Below are positions 8,445 through 19,201 of a stretch of DNA of 64,000 bases, in pieces (position 1 is the first letter of the stretch; every line of letters begins with the position of its first letter). A program made the position numbers and the translations under genes. The notes under the pieces were generated by a model. The model did no database searches. It was given only the letters and a program-made list of their open reading frames with translations, and had not been told where the DNA came from. Location: the NCBI GenBank assembly GCA_030533405.1, contig JAUNJF010000008.1:39978-103977 (forward strand), in the 5' to 3' direction. This DNA is from Eubacteriales bacterium. Its GTDB lineage: Bacteria > Bacillota > Clostridia > Lachnospirales > Lachnospiraceae.

Positions 8445-8930
8445 ATGAAAGCACATGGAACAGTACATAAATATGGAGATAACGTAGATACAGATGTTAT
8501 TATCCCAGCAAGATATTTGAACTCATCAGATCCTGCAGAACTAGCAAAGAGCTGTATGGAGGATATTGATAAAGATTTCGTTAATCGTGTAAAGGCTGGC
8601 GATATTATGGTAGCGAATAAGAACTTTGGTTGTGGTTCTTCCAGAGAGCATGCACCAATCGCAATTAAGGCAAGCGGAATCAGTTGTGTTATTGCAGAGA
8701 CATTTGCCAGAATTTTTTATCGTAATGCGATTAACATTGGTCTTCCTATTATTGAGTGTCCAGAAGCTGCAAAAGCAATTGAGGCAGGAGATGAGGTTGA
8801 GATTGATTTTGATAGTGGTATGATTTATGACCTTACAAAGGGAACCGAATTCAAGGGTCAGGCTTTTCCGCCATTTATGCAGGAAATTATCAAAGCTGAA
8901 GGATTGGTAAACTACATTAATAACAAATAA
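8445..8930 (+). CDS. leuD: 3-isopropylmalate dehydratase small subunit
   Basis: LeuD (161 residues) is the swivel-domain partner of LeuC. Start ATG 8445 follows AAGGAGG and gives the family N-terminus [20 protein letters not shown]; the frame upstream to 8313 is only a shadow of leuC. The [17 protein letters not shown] segment carries the substrate-binding residues of the aconitase swivel domain. Short-form length, as in clostridial and archaeal isopropylmalate isomerases. In a typical operon leuB comes next; here a 1.65-kb surface-protein gene intervenes. Confidence 0.95.
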   Translation: MKAHGTVHKYGDNVDTDVIIPARYLNSSDPAELAKSCMEDIDKDFVNRVKAGDIMVANKNFGCGSSREHAPIAIKASGISCVIAETFARIFYRNAINIGLPIIECPEAAKAIEAGDEVEIDFDSGMIYDLTKGTEFKGQAFPPFMQEIIKAEGLVNYINNK

Positions 8931-9141
8931 AAAGACATTTGATTCGATTAAGGGTAATGGATATAATCATACATTTGCCCCAATCAAATTGGTTATCGAA
9001 AAGAACTATGTAAAAGATAAATATTACGATTATTGAAGTGGTGTTACAATCAAGACAAGTGAATATATCTAATTCAGAAGATAAAGGATTTGTTGTTTAT
9101 GATTTATGTATTCTAAAATAAGGTGATGGAGAGGACGTTAT

Positions 9142-10791
9142 ATGAAAAAAATTGCATTGTTTTTAATGGTTTTGCTTTGTGGATTATTCTTTTTTGTTAC
9201 TCCATCTTCTGCACAGACCATTGTGGAAGAAAATGGATTTCAGGGAAAGCTAAACAGTGATGATACTGTATCTTTGACAAAATATCCGAAAAGTACTTCG
9301 GTGAAGATTCCAGATACCATAGATGGATATGTTGTAACGAAGATTGAAGATCGTTGTTTTTATCTTGATGATTTAGAAATGGTTGAGATTCCTGCATCGG
9401 TAAAAGAGATTGGAGATGCTTGCTTTGAATATTGTAAGAATCTTAAATCGGTTGTATTTACCGGACCAGGATTGGAAATCATTGGAAATCGTGTGTTTTT
9501 CGGATGTTCGTTAGAACAGTTTGAATTCCCAAGTACGGTGAACACCGTAGGTTCAAATGTGTTTGGCTATGTACCATTTCAAAGTGTTACCATTCCGGCT
9601 AGTGTGACAACATGGGGAAACAGTACATTTTTGAATGCAAAGCTACAAACAGTAACCTTTGAAGAGGGGACTACAACGGTTCCGGATTCTATGTTTAGCG
9701 GTTGCTCGGAATTAAAAACTGTAAATTTAGCTTCTACAATTGAGACAATTGAAAAAGGTGCATTTTCTCATGGTGGAACGATTACTGAGCTGGTATTACC
9801 AGAAAGTCTGAAGATAATTGAAGAAAATGCGTTTTATGGAACAGATATTCAAACGTTAGTTGCTCCTTGTAAAAAGGTTCAATTAGATGCAGGTGCATTT
9901 TATTCCTGTTTGGTATCGAATTTGTATTGTGCAAAGGATTCTACTGTGTATCAAGCTTTTGTGAATGCTTATAATACCAAAATCACCATTACTGGTACAT
10001 ATTTATCAAAGAATCAGGTGACAACAAAGGTTTTTGAAACGGTACAGCTTAAGGTGGTAAATGGTATCGGACAGACAAAGTGGAAGTCATCTAATACGAA
10101 AGTTGCAAAGGTATCGGATAATGGCGTTGTAACAGGTGTATCCAAGGGAACAGCAGTGATTACAGCAAAGAACAATGGTGTACAGATGCAGTGTACTGTG
10201 GAAGTGAAAGATTTGGAGTTGAATCAGAAAAACGCAAAGGTTACGATTGGATTCAAAACCAAATTAATATTAGAGGGTGGAAAGAATGTAAAATGGTCAT
10301 CTTCTAATAAAAAAATAGCAACAGTGAAGCAATCTGGTGTTGTAACAGGTAAGAAGAAGGGTTCGGTTACCATTACAGCAACCTGTAACGGACAAAAATA
10401 TAAATGTAAATTACAGGTTATGGAAAATAAATGTGAATTGAGTAAGTATCTTACCAATGCAAATGCGTATCCTGTGAATACAATTTCAATGGGATTTCGA
10501 GAGGTTGCAATGAATTCCAAGGGAGATTTGGTTTTAAAGGGTGATATTATGAATCATTTTCCAAGAACGGTTTCCTGTGTGAAGGATTTGACCATTTATG
10601 TATATAACGGCGATAAGTGTGTTGCAAAACAGACGTATCAAACATGGGATGTAAATGTTTCCGCAAATGCAAGTGAAAGTATTTCTCTGACAATCAATAA
10701 GAAGAATGTCAAGAAAAAATATTGTGATTTGAGAACGGGAAAGATTCGTGTTGAATTTAAAGGTGGAGGCGCTTATTCACCTGTGAATTAA
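9142..10791 (+). CDS. Secreted BspA-like leucine-rich repeat protein with two Big2 domains
   Basis: The 549-residue product has a signal peptide (basic MKK, hydrophobic core, cleavage near SSAQT, about residue 25). BspA/LRR_5-type repeats follow at about residues 45-260 (units such as [23 protein letters not shown]). Then come two bacterial Ig-like Big2 domains, about 288-353 and 357-425, each with the WKSSN-K-VA/IATV core and VVTG-KKG-TITA pattern. The C-terminal 120 residues form a separate beta-rich domain. No LPxTG or SLH anchor is seen. Such proteins bind surfaces or host/plant polymers. It lies between leuD and leuB, in an operon whose function it does not share, with only 25 bases to the leuB start. 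Confidence 0.85.
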   Translation: MKKIALFLMVLLCGLFFFVTPSSAQTIVEENGFQGKLNSDDTVSLTKYPKSTSVKIPDTIDGYVVTKIEDRCFYLDDLEMVEIPASVKEIGDACFEYCKNLKSVVFTGPGLEIIGNRVFFGCSLEQFEFPSTVNTVGSNVFGYVPFQSVTIPASVTTWGNSTFLNAKLQTVTFEEGTTTVPDSMFSGCSELKTVNLASTIETIEKGAFSHGGTITELVLPESLKIIEENAFYGTDIQTLVAPCKKVQLDAGAFYSCLVSNLYCAKDSTVYQAFVNAYNTKITITGTYLSKNQVTTKVFETVQLKVVNGIGQTKWKSSNTKVAKVSDNGVVTGVSKGTAVITAKNNGVQMQCTVEVKDLELNQKNAKVTIGFKTKLILEGGKNVKWSSSNKKIATVKQSGVVTGKKKGSVTITATCNGQKYKCKLQVMENKCELSKYLTNANAYPVNTISMGFREVAMNSKGDLVLKGDIMNHFPRTVSCVKDLTIYVYNGDKCVAKQTYQTWDVNVSANASESISLTINKKNVKKKYCDLRTGKIRVEFKGGGAYSPVN

Positions 10792-10816
10792 ATTATTTAT
10801 GAAAAGAGGCAAAGAG

Positions 10817-11899
10817 ATGGAATTTAATTTAGCAGTAATTAAAGGAGACGGTATCGGTCCAGAAGTTGTTTCTGAGGCGATGAAGGTACTTGATAAGATT
10901 GGAGAAAAATTTGGTCATACATTTCATTATGACCAGCTTTTAATGGGTGGTTGTTCGATTGATGCAACTGGAGTACCACTTACGGATGAAGCCGTAGCAG
11001 CTGCAAAGAAAGCAGATGCGGTATTGCTTGGTTCGATTGGTGGTAACACTTCAACATCACCATGGTATCAGTTGCCACCAAATTTAAGACCAGAAGCAGG
11101 TCTTTTGAAGATTCGTAAAGAATTGAATTTGTTTGCAAATCTTCGTCCTGCGTTACTTTATCCAGAACTTCGTGGTGCATGTCCTTTGAAAGAAGAGATT
11201 TCGGAAAAAGGATTTGACATGATGATTATGAGAGAGCTTACTGGTGGTCTTTACTTTGGTGAGCGTGAGACAAAAGAAGTGGATGGCGTGATGACAGCAG
11301 TGGACACTTTGACATACAACGAAAATGAGATTCGTCGTATTGCAATTAAGGGATTTGATATTGCGATGAAACGTCGTAAAAAAGTAACTTCTGTTGATAA
11401 AGCAAATGTATTAGATTCATCTAGACTTTGGAGAAAGGTTGTAGAGGAAGTTGCAAAGGACTATCCAGAGGTAGAACTTGAGCATATGTTAGTAGATAAT
11501 GCAGCTATGCAGCTTGTAAAAGATCCAGCACAGTTTGATGTGATTTTAACAGAGAACATGTTTGGTGATATTTTATCAGATGAAGCATCTATGGTAACAG
11601 GTTCTATTGGAATGTTGGCTTCTGCTTCATTGAATGAGACAAAGTTTGGTATGTATGAGCCTAGTGGTGGATCTGCACCAGATATCGCTGGACAGAACAA
11701 GGCAAATCCAATTGCAACCATTCTTTCTGCAGCAATGTTGCTTCGTTTCTCTTTGGATCTTGACAAAGAGGCAGATGCGATTGAAGCAGCTGTTAAGAAG
11801 GTGTTAGAAGATGGATATCGTACTTGTGATATTGTATCAGAAGGAACTACTCTTGTTTCTACAACAGAGATGGGCGATTTAATTTGTGAGAGACTTTAA
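10817..11899 (+). CDS. leuB: 3-isopropylmalate dehydrogenase
   Basis: LeuB (360 residues) oxidises 3-isopropylmalate to 2-oxoisocaproate with NAD+. The family N-terminus [17 protein letters not shown] sets the start at ATG 10817, with AGAGG about 7 bases upstream; an in-frame ATG at 10799 would add six residues. Catalytic and metal residues are recognisable in [42 protein letters not shown] and the [14 protein letters not shown] loop. It follows the LRR gene closely and precedes ilvD by 72 bases, so it is probably on the leu/ilv transcript. Confidence 0.95.
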   Translation: MEFNLAVIKGDGIGPEVVSEAMKVLDKIGEKFGHTFHYDQLLMGGCSIDATGVPLTDEAVAAAKKADAVLLGSIGGNTSTSPWYQLPPNLRPEAGLLKIRKELNLFANLRPALLYPELRGACPLKEEISEKGFDMMIMRELTGGLYFGERETKEVDGVMTAVDTLTYNENEIRRIAIKGFDIAMKRRKKVTSVDKANVLDSSRLWRKVVEEVAKDYPEVELEHMLVDNAAMQLVKDPAQFDVILTENMFGDILSDEASMVTGSIGMLASASLNETKFGMYEPSGGSAPDIAGQNKANPIATILSAAMLLRFSLDLDKEADAIEAAVKKVLEDGYRTCDIVSEGTTLVSTTEMGDLICERL

Positions 11900-11971
11900 T
11901 TATTTAATATATAACGCAAGTTCTCATCAATTTTTAAAGTATAAATGATAGATATAAAAAGGAGTAATATT

Positions 11972-13633
11972 ATGAAGAGTGATAACGTAAGAGTGGGTAT
12001 GCAGCAGGCTCCACACAGATCATTATTTAATGCCCTTGGTATGACTGAGGAAGAAATGAAGAAGCCTATGGTAGGTATTGTATGTTCTTATAACGAAATC
12101 GTTCCAGGACATATGAATTTGGATAAAATTGCACAGGCTGTTAAGCTTGGTGTAGCAGAGGCAGGCGGTGTGCCTGTAATGTTCCCGGCAATCGCTGTTT
12201 GTGATGGTATTGCAATGGGACACATCGGAATGAAATATTCATTGGTGACAAGAGATTTGATTGCTGACTCAACAGAGGCTATGGCAATTGCGCATCAGTT
12301 TGATGCTTTAGTTATGATTCCAAACTGTGATAAGAATGTGCCAGGCTTATTAATGGCTGCAGCAAGAGTGAATGTTCCAACTGTATTTGTATCAGGTGGT
12401 CCAATGCTTGCTGGTCGTGTAAAGGGACATAAGACATCGCTTTCATCTATGTTTGAGGCAGTTGGTTCTTATGCAGCAGGAACAATGAGTGAGGATGATG
12501 TAAATGAATTCGAGTGTAAGGCATGTCCAACATGTGGTTCATGTTCTGGTATGTATACTGCTAATTCAATGAACTGTTTAACAGAAGCACTTGGTATGGG
12601 TCTTCCTGGTAATGGTACAATTCCAGCTGTTTACTCAGAGAGACTTAAGCTTGCGAAACGTGCTGGTTATGCAGTTATGGATATGATTAAGAAAGATATT
12701 CGTCCAAGAGATATTATTACAAAAGAGGCAATTATGAATGCGTTAACAGTAGATATGGCACTTGGATGTTCTACAAACTCAATGCTTCATATTCCTGCAA
12801 TTGCTCATGAAATTGGATTTGATTTTGATATTGCTCTTGCAAATGAAGTAAGCGCAAAGACTCCAAACCTTTGTCATTTAGCGCCAGCAGGTCCTACTTA
12901 TATGGAAGATTTAAATGAAGCGGGTGGTGTATATGCAGTAATCAATCAGTTGAAGAGCAAAGGATTGATTAATGAGAATTGTATGACTGTAACTGGAAAG
13001 ACAATCGGAGAGGCTGTTGAAGGTTTTGAAAACCGTAATCCAGAGGTTATTCGTACAATGGATAATCCATATAGTGTGACAGGTGGTCTTGCAGTGCTTA
13101 AGGGTAACCTTGCACCAGATGGTTCTGTTGTAAAGCGTTCTGCTGTTGTACCAGAGATGTTACAGCATGAAGGTCCTGCACGCGTATTTGATTGTGAGGA
13201 AGATGCAATTGATGCAATCAAGGGTGGTAAGATTGTTGCTGGTGATGTTGTTGTAATTCGTTATGAGGGTCCTAAGGGTGGTCCTGGTATGAGAGAGATG
13301 TTAAATCCTACATCAGCAATCGCTGGTATGGGACTTGGTTCTTCTGTAGCGTTGATTACAGATGGTCGTTTCTCAGGTGCAAGTCGTGGTGCTTCTATTG
13401 GACATGTATCTCCTGAGGCAGCAGTTGGTGGTCCGATTGCATTTGTAGAGGAAGGCGATATCATTAAAATTGATATTGACGCATGTACAATTACACTTGA
13501 TGTATCAGATGAAGAAATGGCAAAGAGAAAAGCAAACTGGACACCAAGAGAGCCAAAAGTAACAACTGGTTATCTTTCAAGATATGCAAAAATGGTTACA
13601 TCAGGTAACAGAGGCGCTGTTCTCGAGTTTTAA
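11972..13633 (+). CDS. ilvD: Dihydroxy-acid dehydratase
   Basis: IlvD (553 residues) dehydrates dihydroxy-acids to the 2-oxo acid precursors of valine, leucine and isoleucine, using an iron-sulfur cluster. Start ATG 11972 follows AAAGGAG and gives [17 protein letters not shown]; the ATG at 11945 lacks an RBS. Cluster ligands are visible in NCDKNVPG and [16 protein letters not shown], and the [12 protein letters not shown] and [10 protein letters not shown] signatures are complete. Full family length. ilvB follows after 94 bases, and ilvC is not present here. Confidence 0.95.
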   Translation: MKSDNVRVGMQQAPHRSLFNALGMTEEEMKKPMVGIVCSYNEIVPGHMNLDKIAQAVKLGVAEAGGVPVMFPAIAVCDGIAMGHIGMKYSLVTRDLIADSTEAMAIAHQFDALVMIPNCDKNVPGLLMAAARVNVPTVFVSGGPMLAGRVKGHKTSLSSMFEAVGSYAAGTMSEDDVNEFECKACPTCGSCSGMYTANSMNCLTEALGMGLPGNGTIPAVYSERLKLAKRAGYAVMDMIKKDIRPRDIITKEAIMNALTVDMALGCSTNSMLHIPAIAHEIGFDFDIALANEVSAKTPNLCHLAPAGPTYMEDLNEAGGVYAVINQLKSKGLINENCMTVTGKTIGEAVEGFENRNPEVIRTMDNPYSVTGGLAVLKGNLAPDGSVVKRSAVVPEMLQHEGPARVFDCEEDAIDAIKGGKIVAGDVVVIRYEGPKGGPGMREMLNPTSAIAGMGLGSSVALITDGRFSGASRGASIGHVSPEAAVGGPIAFVEEGDIIKIDIDACTITLDVSDEEMAKRKANWTPREPKVTTGYLSRYAKMVTSGNRGAVLEF

Positions 13634-13727
13634 TATTTTGTCGAAAAATCGAAAAAAAACTTTACAAATAAGGTAAAAAAGTCTTATTATGAAATGTATT
13701 CTTTATAAAATGAAGGAGAAATGAAAA
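13634..13727 (+). promoter_or_regulatory. AT-rich ilvD-ilvB spacer with weak promoter-like motifs
   Basis: TTTACA followed 17 bases later by TTATTA resembles a weak sigma-A promoter, ahead of GAAGGAG and the ilvB start. No terminator hairpin is seen after ilvD, so readthrough is expected as well. Confidence 0.3.
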
Positions 13728-15404
13728 ATGAAACAGTTAACAGGTTCAGAAATCGTGATTGAATGCTTGAAAGAGCAGGGCGTTGATACGGTATTTGGTT
13801 ATCCAGGTGGTACCATTTTGAATATATATGACGCACTTTACAAGCATCAAGACGAGATTACACATGTATTGACATCTCATGAGCAGGGTGCATCCCATGC
13901 TGCAGATGGTTATGCGAGAGCAACAGGAAAAGTTGGTGTGTGTATGGCAACATCAGGTCCAGGTGCAACCAATTTAGTTACAGGTATTGCAACAGCATAT
14001 ATGGATTCGATTCCAATGGTAGCAATCACAGCAAACGTGGGTGTCTCTTTACTTGGTAAGGATTCGTTCCAGGAGATCGATATCGCAGGTGTAGTTATGC
14101 CAATCACAAAACATAGCTTTATTGTAAAAGACGTAGAAGAGTTAGCAGATACAATTCGTAGAGCGTTTACAATTGCAAAAAGTGGCAGACCAGGTCCTGT
14201 ATTAGTAGATATTACAAAAGATGTTACAGCAAATGAAGCAGAGTATGAATATAAGGCTCCAGAAGAGATTTTGCCTGTAACAAAGACCATTAAGGAATCT
14301 GATTTGAAACAGGTTGCCAAGATGATCAAGAAAGCAAAGAAGCCATTTATCATGGTAGGTGGTGGTGTAGTAGCTGCAAATGCTTCAGAGGAATTTAGAA
14401 CATTTGCAAAGCTTGTAGATGCACCAGTTTGTGACACATTAATGGGTAAGGGTGTTATGGACGGTAATGATCCACACTATACCGGTATGGTAGGTATGCA
14501 CGGAACAAAGACATCGAACTTCGGTGTGACAGCATCTGATTTATTAATCGTTGTTGGTGGACGTTTCTCAGACCGTGTAATTGGTAATGCAAAGAAATTT
14601 GCAAATGATGCAAAGATTATCCATATTGATATTGATGCAGCAGAAATCAACAAGAATATTGTAGTTGATGCAAGTATCGTTGGTGATGCCAAAGAAGTAT
14701 TAAAGCAATTAAATACTATGATTGAGCAAAAGGATAATGCAGAATGGTTGGCAGAGATTGAGGAGATGAACAAGAAGTATCCATCTTCTTATGCAACAGA
14801 TATTTTGACAGGTCCAACAGCAATCAATAAGATTTATGAGTTGACCAATGGTGATGCGATTATTACGACAGATGTAGGACAGCATCAGATGTGGGCAGCA
14901 CAGATGTATAAGTACAAAGAGCCACGTCAGTTATTGACATCAGGTGGTTTAGGAACGATGGGATATGGTCTTGGTGCTTGTATCGGTGCAAAGGTTGGTA
15001 GAAAGGACAAAGTTGTAATCAATATTGCAGGTGACGGATGTTTCCGTATGAATATGAATGAGATTGCAACAGCTGTTCGTTATAATATTCCAATTATTCA
15101 GGTTGTAATTAACAACCATGTATTAGGTATGGTTCGTCAGTGGCAGACATTGTTCTATGATAAGCGTTATTCTAATACAATTTTAAATGATTCCGTTGAT
15201 TTTGTTAAAATTTCAGAAGGAATGGGTGCTTTGGCATTTAGAGCAACTACAATTGCTGAGTTTGAAGATGCATTTAAGAAGGCATTAGAAGCAGGAAGAC
15301 CTTGTGTCATTGAGGCACAGATTGCAGAGGATGATAAGGTATGGCCAATGGTAGCAGCAGGTCAGCCAATTTCAACATGCTTCTCACAGGAAGATCTTGA
15401 TTAA
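13728..15404 (+). CDS. ilvB: Acetolactate synthase large (catalytic) subunit
   Basis: IlvB (558 residues) is the thiamine-diphosphate enzyme that condenses pyruvate to 2-acetolactate, or with 2-oxobutyrate to 2-aceto-2-hydroxybutyrate. The N-terminal pyrimidine domain carries the catalytic Glu in TSHEQGASHAADGYARATG, the central domain holds FAD-site elements, and the C-terminal domain has the ThDP motif GDGCFRMNMNEIATAVRYNIPIIQVVINN split across about residues 440-470. No ilvN regulatory subunit follows; serC comes next after 29 bases. The partner subunit must be elsewhere, or the enzyme works without one. Confidence 0.95.
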   Translation: MKQLTGSEIVIECLKEQGVDTVFGYPGGTILNIYDALYKHQDEITHVLTSHEQGASHAADGYARATGKVGVCMATSGPGATNLVTGIATAYMDSIPMVAITANVGVSLLGKDSFQEIDIAGVVMPITKHSFIVKDVEELADTIRRAFTIAKSGRPGPVLVDITKDVTANEAEYEYKAPEEILPVTKTIKESDLKQVAKMIKKAKKPFIMVGGGVVAANASEEFRTFAKLVDAPVCDTLMGKGVMDGNDPHYTGMVGMHGTKTSNFGVTASDLLIVVGGRFSDRVIGNAKKFANDAKIIHIDIDAAEINKNIVVDASIVGDAKEVLKQLNTMIEQKDNAEWLAEIEEMNKKYPSSYATDILTGPTAINKIYELTNGDAIITTDVGQHQMWAAQMYKYKEPRQLLTSGGLGTMGYGLGACIGAKVGRKDKVVINIAGDGCFRMNMNEIATAVRYNIPIIQVVINNHVLGMVRQWQTLFYDKRYSNTILNDSVDFVKISEGMGALAFRATTIAEFEDAFKKALEAGRPCVIEAQIAEDDKVWPMVAAGQPISTCFSQEDLD

Positions 15405-15433
15405 TAAATATAATTTTTAGGAGGATATATAAA

Positions 15434-16519
15434 ATGGCAAGAGTTTATAACTTTTCAGCAGGACCATCTATTTTACCAGAGGTCGTATTAAAGCAGGCAG
15501 CAGAGGAAATGCTTGATTACAATGGAACAGGAATGAGTGTTATGGAGATGAGTCACCGTTCAAAAGCGTTTGAAGAGATTATTCAGACAGCTGAGCAGGA
15601 TTTAAGAGACTTAATGAACATTCCAGATAACTACAAAGTATTATTCTTACAGGGTGGAGCTTCACAGCAGTTCGCTGCAGTTCCAATGAACTTAATGAAG
15701 AATGGTGTTGCTGATTATATCATTACAGGTCAGTGGGCTAAGAAGGCTTATGAAGAAGCACAGAAGTACGGAAAAGCAAATGCGGTTGCTTCTTCAGCAG
15801 ATAAGACATTTAGCTATATTCCTGATTGTAGTGATTTAGATATCGACGAGAATGCAGACTATGTATATATCTGTCATAACAATACTATTTACGGTACTAC
15901 ATTCAAAGAGTTACCTAATACAAAGGGTAAAATCTTAGTTGCTGATATGTCTTCAGATATTCTTTCACAGCCAGTTAATGTTGAAGATTATGGTATGATT
16001 TACTTTGGTGTACAGAAGAACGTTGGACCAGCTGGTGTTGTAGTTGCAATCATTCGTGAAGATTTAATTACAGATGATGTTTTAGAAGGAACTCCAACTA
16101 TGCTTAAGTATAAGACTCAGGCAGATGCTGATTCTTTATATAACACACCTCCATGCTACGGTATTTATATCTGCGGTAAGGTATTTAAATGGGTTAAGGA
16201 GATGGGTGGTCTTGAAGCGATGAAAGTTCATAACGAGAAGAAGGCTGCAATTCTTTATGATTTCCTTGATTCATCTAACCTTTTCAAGGGTACTGTTGAG
16301 AAGAAGGATCGTTCTTTGATGAATGTTCCATTTGTAACAGGTGATGCTGATTTAGATGCGAAGTTTGTTAAGGAAGCTACAGCTGCTGGATTCGTGAATT
16401 TAAAGGGTCACAGATCAGTAGGTGGTATGCGTGCTTCTATCTACAATGCAATGCCAATCGAGGGTGTTGAGAAGTTAGTTGCATTTATGAAGGAATTTGA
16501 GGCAAATAACGCAAAATAA
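15434..16519 (+). CDS. serC: Phosphoserine aminotransferase
   Basis: SerC (361 residues) is the PLP enzyme that converts 3-phosphohydroxypyruvate to phosphoserine. The N-terminus ARVYNFSAGPSILPEVVL is characteristic, QGGASQQFAAVPMNL binds the cofactor phosphate, and the PLP lysine lies in YFGVQKNVGPAG (about residue 196). The end holds GHRSVGGMRASIYNAMP. TAGGAGG precedes the ATG. It is followed by serA after 18 bases, giving the first two steps of serine synthesis as a pair. Co-location with ilvB links pyruvate-derived and glycerate-derived amino acids on one transcript. Confidence 0.95.
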   Translation: MARVYNFSAGPSILPEVVLKQAAEEMLDYNGTGMSVMEMSHRSKAFEEIIQTAEQDLRDLMNIPDNYKVLFLQGGASQQFAAVPMNLMKNGVADYIITGQWAKKAYEEAQKYGKANAVASSADKTFSYIPDCSDLDIDENADYVYICHNNTIYGTTFKELPNTKGKILVADMSSDILSQPVNVEDYGMIYFGVQKNVGPAGVVVAIIREDLITDDVLEGTPTMLKYKTQADADSLYNTPPCYGIYICGKVFKWVKEMGGLEAMKVHNEKKAAILYDFLDSSNLFKGTVEKKDRSLMNVPFVTGDADLDAKFVKEATAAGFVNLKGHRSVGGMRASIYNAMPIEGVEKLVAFMKEFEANNAK

Positions 16520-16537
16520 AAAATAAGGAGATATAAA

Positions 16538-17698
16538 ATGGCTAAGATTAATTGTTTGAATCCAATTGCTGCATGTGGTTTGGATTTGTTTTCAGATAAC
16601 TATGAAATCGTTGAAAATTTAAATGATGCTGAGGCTTGTTTAGTTCGTTCTGCTTCTATGCATGATATCGATATGCCAGAGTCTTTGGTATCGATTGCAA
16701 GAGCAGGTGCAGGTGTAAATAACATTCCTCTTGATGCATGTGCTGAGAAGGGTATCGTAGTATTTAACACACCAGGTGCAAATGCAAATGGTGTTAAGGA
16801 GTTAGTTGTAGCTGGTTTGATGCTTGCATCTCGTGATTTGATGGGTGGATACAACTGGGTAAAAGAAAATGCAAGTGATGCTGATATTGCAAAGGCAGTA
16901 GAAAAGCAGAAGAAAAACTATGCTGGTAATGAGATTCAGGGCAAGAAGTTAGGTGTTATTGGTCTTGGTGCAATTGGTGCTAAGGTTGCTAACATTGCAT
17001 TCCGTCTTGGTATGGAAGTATATGGTTATGATCCATATGTTTCAATTGATGCTGCTTGGTCTTTATCAAGACATATTAAGCACATTAAGAATGTTGAAGA
17101 CATTTATAAAGAGTGTGATTACATTACAGTTCATGTTCCTGCTTTAGATAGCACAAAGGGAATGCTTAATAAAGATGCTTTCGCTATGATGAAAGATGGT
17201 GTTAAGATTCTTAACTTTGCGCGTGATATTCTTGTAAATGATGAGGATATGAAGGAAGCACTTGCAAGTGGTAAGGTTGCTAAGTATGTAACTGATTTCC
17301 CTAATCCAGCAATTGCAGGTGTAGATAATGTTATTACATTACCTCACTTAGGTGCTTCAACAGAGGAATCAGAAGATAACTGTGCAATCATGGCAGTTAA
17401 GCAGACAGTTGATTTCATCGAGAATGGTAATATTAAGAACTCTGTAAACTATCCAGCATGTGATGCAGGTGTATGTTCTACAGCAGCCAGAGTATGTATC
17501 TGCCATAAGAATATTCCAGATATGTTAACTCGTTTTACTGGTGTATTCTCTAAGGAGAAAATCAACATTTCTAACATGGTAAGTAAGTCACGTGGCGATT
17601 GGGCTTATACAATCTTAGATGTTGAGTCAGAAGTAAATGATGCAAGCAAGGCTGAACTTGCTGCTGTTGATGGCGTTGTAAGAGTACGTGTAATCTAA
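16538..17698 (+). CDS. serA: D-3-phosphoglycerate dehydrogenase with C-terminal ACT domain
   Basis: SerA (386 residues) oxidises 3-phosphoglycerate, the first step of serine synthesis. It belongs to the compact type: a substrate domain, a Rossmann NAD domain (LGVIGLGAIGAKVANIA, about residues 137-153), a catalytic block including FARDILVNDEDM and the His in ITLPHLGAST, and a C-terminal ACT domain (about 310-386, from CICHKNIPDMLTRFTGVF). The ACT domain suggests serine feedback. The upstream RBS is AAGGAG. A strong terminator follows, closing the leu-ilv-ser gene run. Confidence 0.95.
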   Translation: MAKINCLNPIAACGLDLFSDNYEIVENLNDAEACLVRSASMHDIDMPESLVSIARAGAGVNNIPLDACAEKGIVVFNTPGANANGVKELVVAGLMLASRDLMGGYNWVKENASDADIAKAVEKQKKNYAGNEIQGKKLGVIGLGAIGAKVANIAFRLGMEVYGYDPYVSIDAAWSLSRHIKHIKNVEDIYKECDYITVHVPALDSTKGMLNKDAFAMMKDGVKILNFARDILVNDEDMKEALASGKVAKYVTDFPNPAIAGVDNVITLPHLGASTEESEDNCAIMAVKQTVDFIENGNIKNSVNYPACDAGVCSTAARVCICHKNIPDMLTRFTGVFSKEKINISNMVSKSRGDWAYTILDVESEVNDASKAELAAVDGVVRVRVI

Positions 17699-17724
17699 TT
17701 TACGAATTATAAAGATTTACATAA

Positions 17725-17764
17725 ATGAGAGGGGAATCTATATTATAGGTTCCCCCTCATTTTT
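17725..17764 (+). terminator. Terminator after serA
   Basis: ATGAGAGGGGAA pairs with TTCCCCCTCAT (one bulge) around a 13-base loop, followed by a TTTT run. It ends the leuC-serA gene run. Confidence 0.75.
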
Positions 17765-17786
17765 GGGGGATAAAAAGGAGTCATAA

Positions 17787-18368
17787 ATGGATATTAAGAT
17801 GAAATGTTTTTTGTGGATGGCTGGTTTTTGGATTGCAGCTATCGTATGTTCTGTTCAAATAAAAAAAATAGATGCAGATTATCGTGAAAGAGGAATTGCA
17901 GTACAAGCTACAATTTATGATATCAAACCAGTGGTCAGACATAAGGAATATACATGTTACTATTTGAATGATGCAGGAAAGAGAGTGTATGCGAATTTGA
18001 CATTAAATCGATCAGAAGGATATGTAGGTCAGGTTGTTGAGGGTTATTATCTTCCGGAAACTCCCAATTATGTGTATTGTTTTGCTTCAAAGGGATTAAA
18101 ATTTATAGTTTTAGGTGCGTTTTATGGATTCGCAATCATTTTTACTTTTGCTTTTGTTACGAATATATTATCAGAACGAGAAGATAAATTAATAGAACAA
18201 AAATTAGAACAATATGCATCGAATTATGATATTAAAGATCAACAGATTTGTAATGATGTTTCGGATTCTAATACATATCATGTAACAGATATATATGATA
18301 AAGATGTGTTAGAGACTGAAACGCAAACAAAACCAAAAAGCACAACAGGATTAAAGTTAAAGGAATAG
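17787..18368 (+). CDS. Two-helix membrane protein of unknown function, DUF3592-like layout, GLKL tail
   Basis: The 193-residue product has an N-terminal helix (about 8-24), an extracytoplasmic beta-rich segment (GIAVQATIYDIKPVVRHKEY then YYLNDAGKRVYANL), a second helix (about 105-130) and a charged cytoplasmic tail of about 60 residues. This two-helix plan around a small beta domain resembles DUF3592 proteins, but the match is by feel only. The protein ends TTGLKLKE, a tail shared in part with the next gene (SSGLKLRL). The gene starts after the serA terminator with AAGGAG and is 8 bases from the next gene. Confidence 0.6.
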   Translation: MDIKMKCFLWMAGFWIAAIVCSVQIKKIDADYRERGIAVQATIYDIKPVVRHKEYTCYYLNDAGKRVYANLTLNRSEGYVGQVVEGYYLPETPNYVYCFASKGLKFIVLGAFYGFAIIFTFAFVTNILSEREDKLIEQKLEQYASNYDIKDQQICNDVSDSNTYHVTDIYDKDVLETETQTKPKSTTGLKLKE

Positions 18369-18376
18369 GGATAAAA

Positions 18377-19201
18377 ATGAAAAGATTTATTTGGGTAGTA
18401 TTTTGTGGATTTATGTTAGCAGGTTTTACATTTACTCAAGAAGGATTGAATGCAATCTCAGTTAGCAAAGAAGTACCGAATTCATATGAAAATGTTTTGA
18501 AAACAGGATTTATGAATCAAGGTGACATTGTAGAAGGTGATTTAAATAATAATTTTGGGGCATTTGAAGAGGAGTATCATACAACATACGGATTCAAAAC
18601 TGGCGAATCTGATTATACTTATGTCGTTGAATTTAATAATAAATATATTGGTGTAAAAGCGACTACAAAAGATTTCATTCAGAAAATGGAAGAACAAGCC
18701 AATCAGACAATTGATTTTGTGACAAAAAAATCAAGCGTTGCACCTGGAATCGTGCATTTTAAAGGACGTATTGTTTCTATGGGAAATGATGAAATTGAGC
18801 ATGAACGCGCATATCTTGTCAGTATGGGTTATTCGGAACAACAAGCAAAACAATTGATTTATCCGTTTATGATTGAATGTGCGGATTTTGCAGATGGAAA
18901 GAATTCGTTAGGAATCGGAATTGCATGTTTTGTGTTAGCCCTATTAATTGTAATTCCGACTGTAAAATCATTTATAGAAGGCACTTTGTTTAATGTTAGA
19001 AATAAAAAAATACCAATTAACGATGGTGCTGTTACAAAAGAAGTATATGATACGGAGCAATTTTCTATGTCTGAGATGTCAGGTCCAAAATTAAATCCGT
19101 TTGATGAAGCACGTGATGAATATTATGCAAATAATAAAGATGAGGATTCGAAAAATGATTCGGATTCTAATCATTCGAGTGGATTGAAACTTAGATTATA
19201 G
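18377..19201 (+). CDS. Membrane protein of unknown function with GLKL tail
   Basis: The 274-residue product has a signal-like first helix (MKRFIWVVFCGFMLAGFTFT), an extracytoplasmic domain of about 150 residues, a second helix (about 178-196, SLGIGIACFVLALLIVIPTV) and a hydrophilic, Asp/Ser-rich cytoplasmic tail ending HSSGLKLRL. No known family is recognised. It is almost certainly co-transcribed with the preceding gene, whose topology and tail it shares, so the two products probably act together in the membrane. No terminator was found directly after it. Confidence 0.6.
   Translation: MKRFIWVVFCGFMLAGFTFTQEGLNAISVSKEVPNSYENVLKTGFMNQGDIVEGDLNNNFGAFEEEYHTTYGFKTGESDYTYVVEFNNKYIGVKATTKDFIQKMEEQANQTIDFVTKKSSVAPGIVHFKGRIVSMGNDEIEHERAYLVSMGYSEQQAKQLIYPFMIECADFADGKNSLGIGIACFVLALLIVIPTVKSFIEGTLFNVRNKKIPINDGAVTKEVYDTEQFSMSEMSGPKLNPFDEARDEYYANNKDEDSKNDSDSNHSSGLKLRL

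Noticed and set aside
8931-9141. Open stretch reading like a protein C-terminus (GYNHTFAPIKLVIEKNYV) between leuD and the LRR gene
   Set aside because: About 27 codons with no start, RBS or recognisable family; possible remnant but too short to support.
13910-14437. 175-codon minus-strand frame within ilvB
   Set aside because: Shadow of the real ilvB frame; no RBS or family match.
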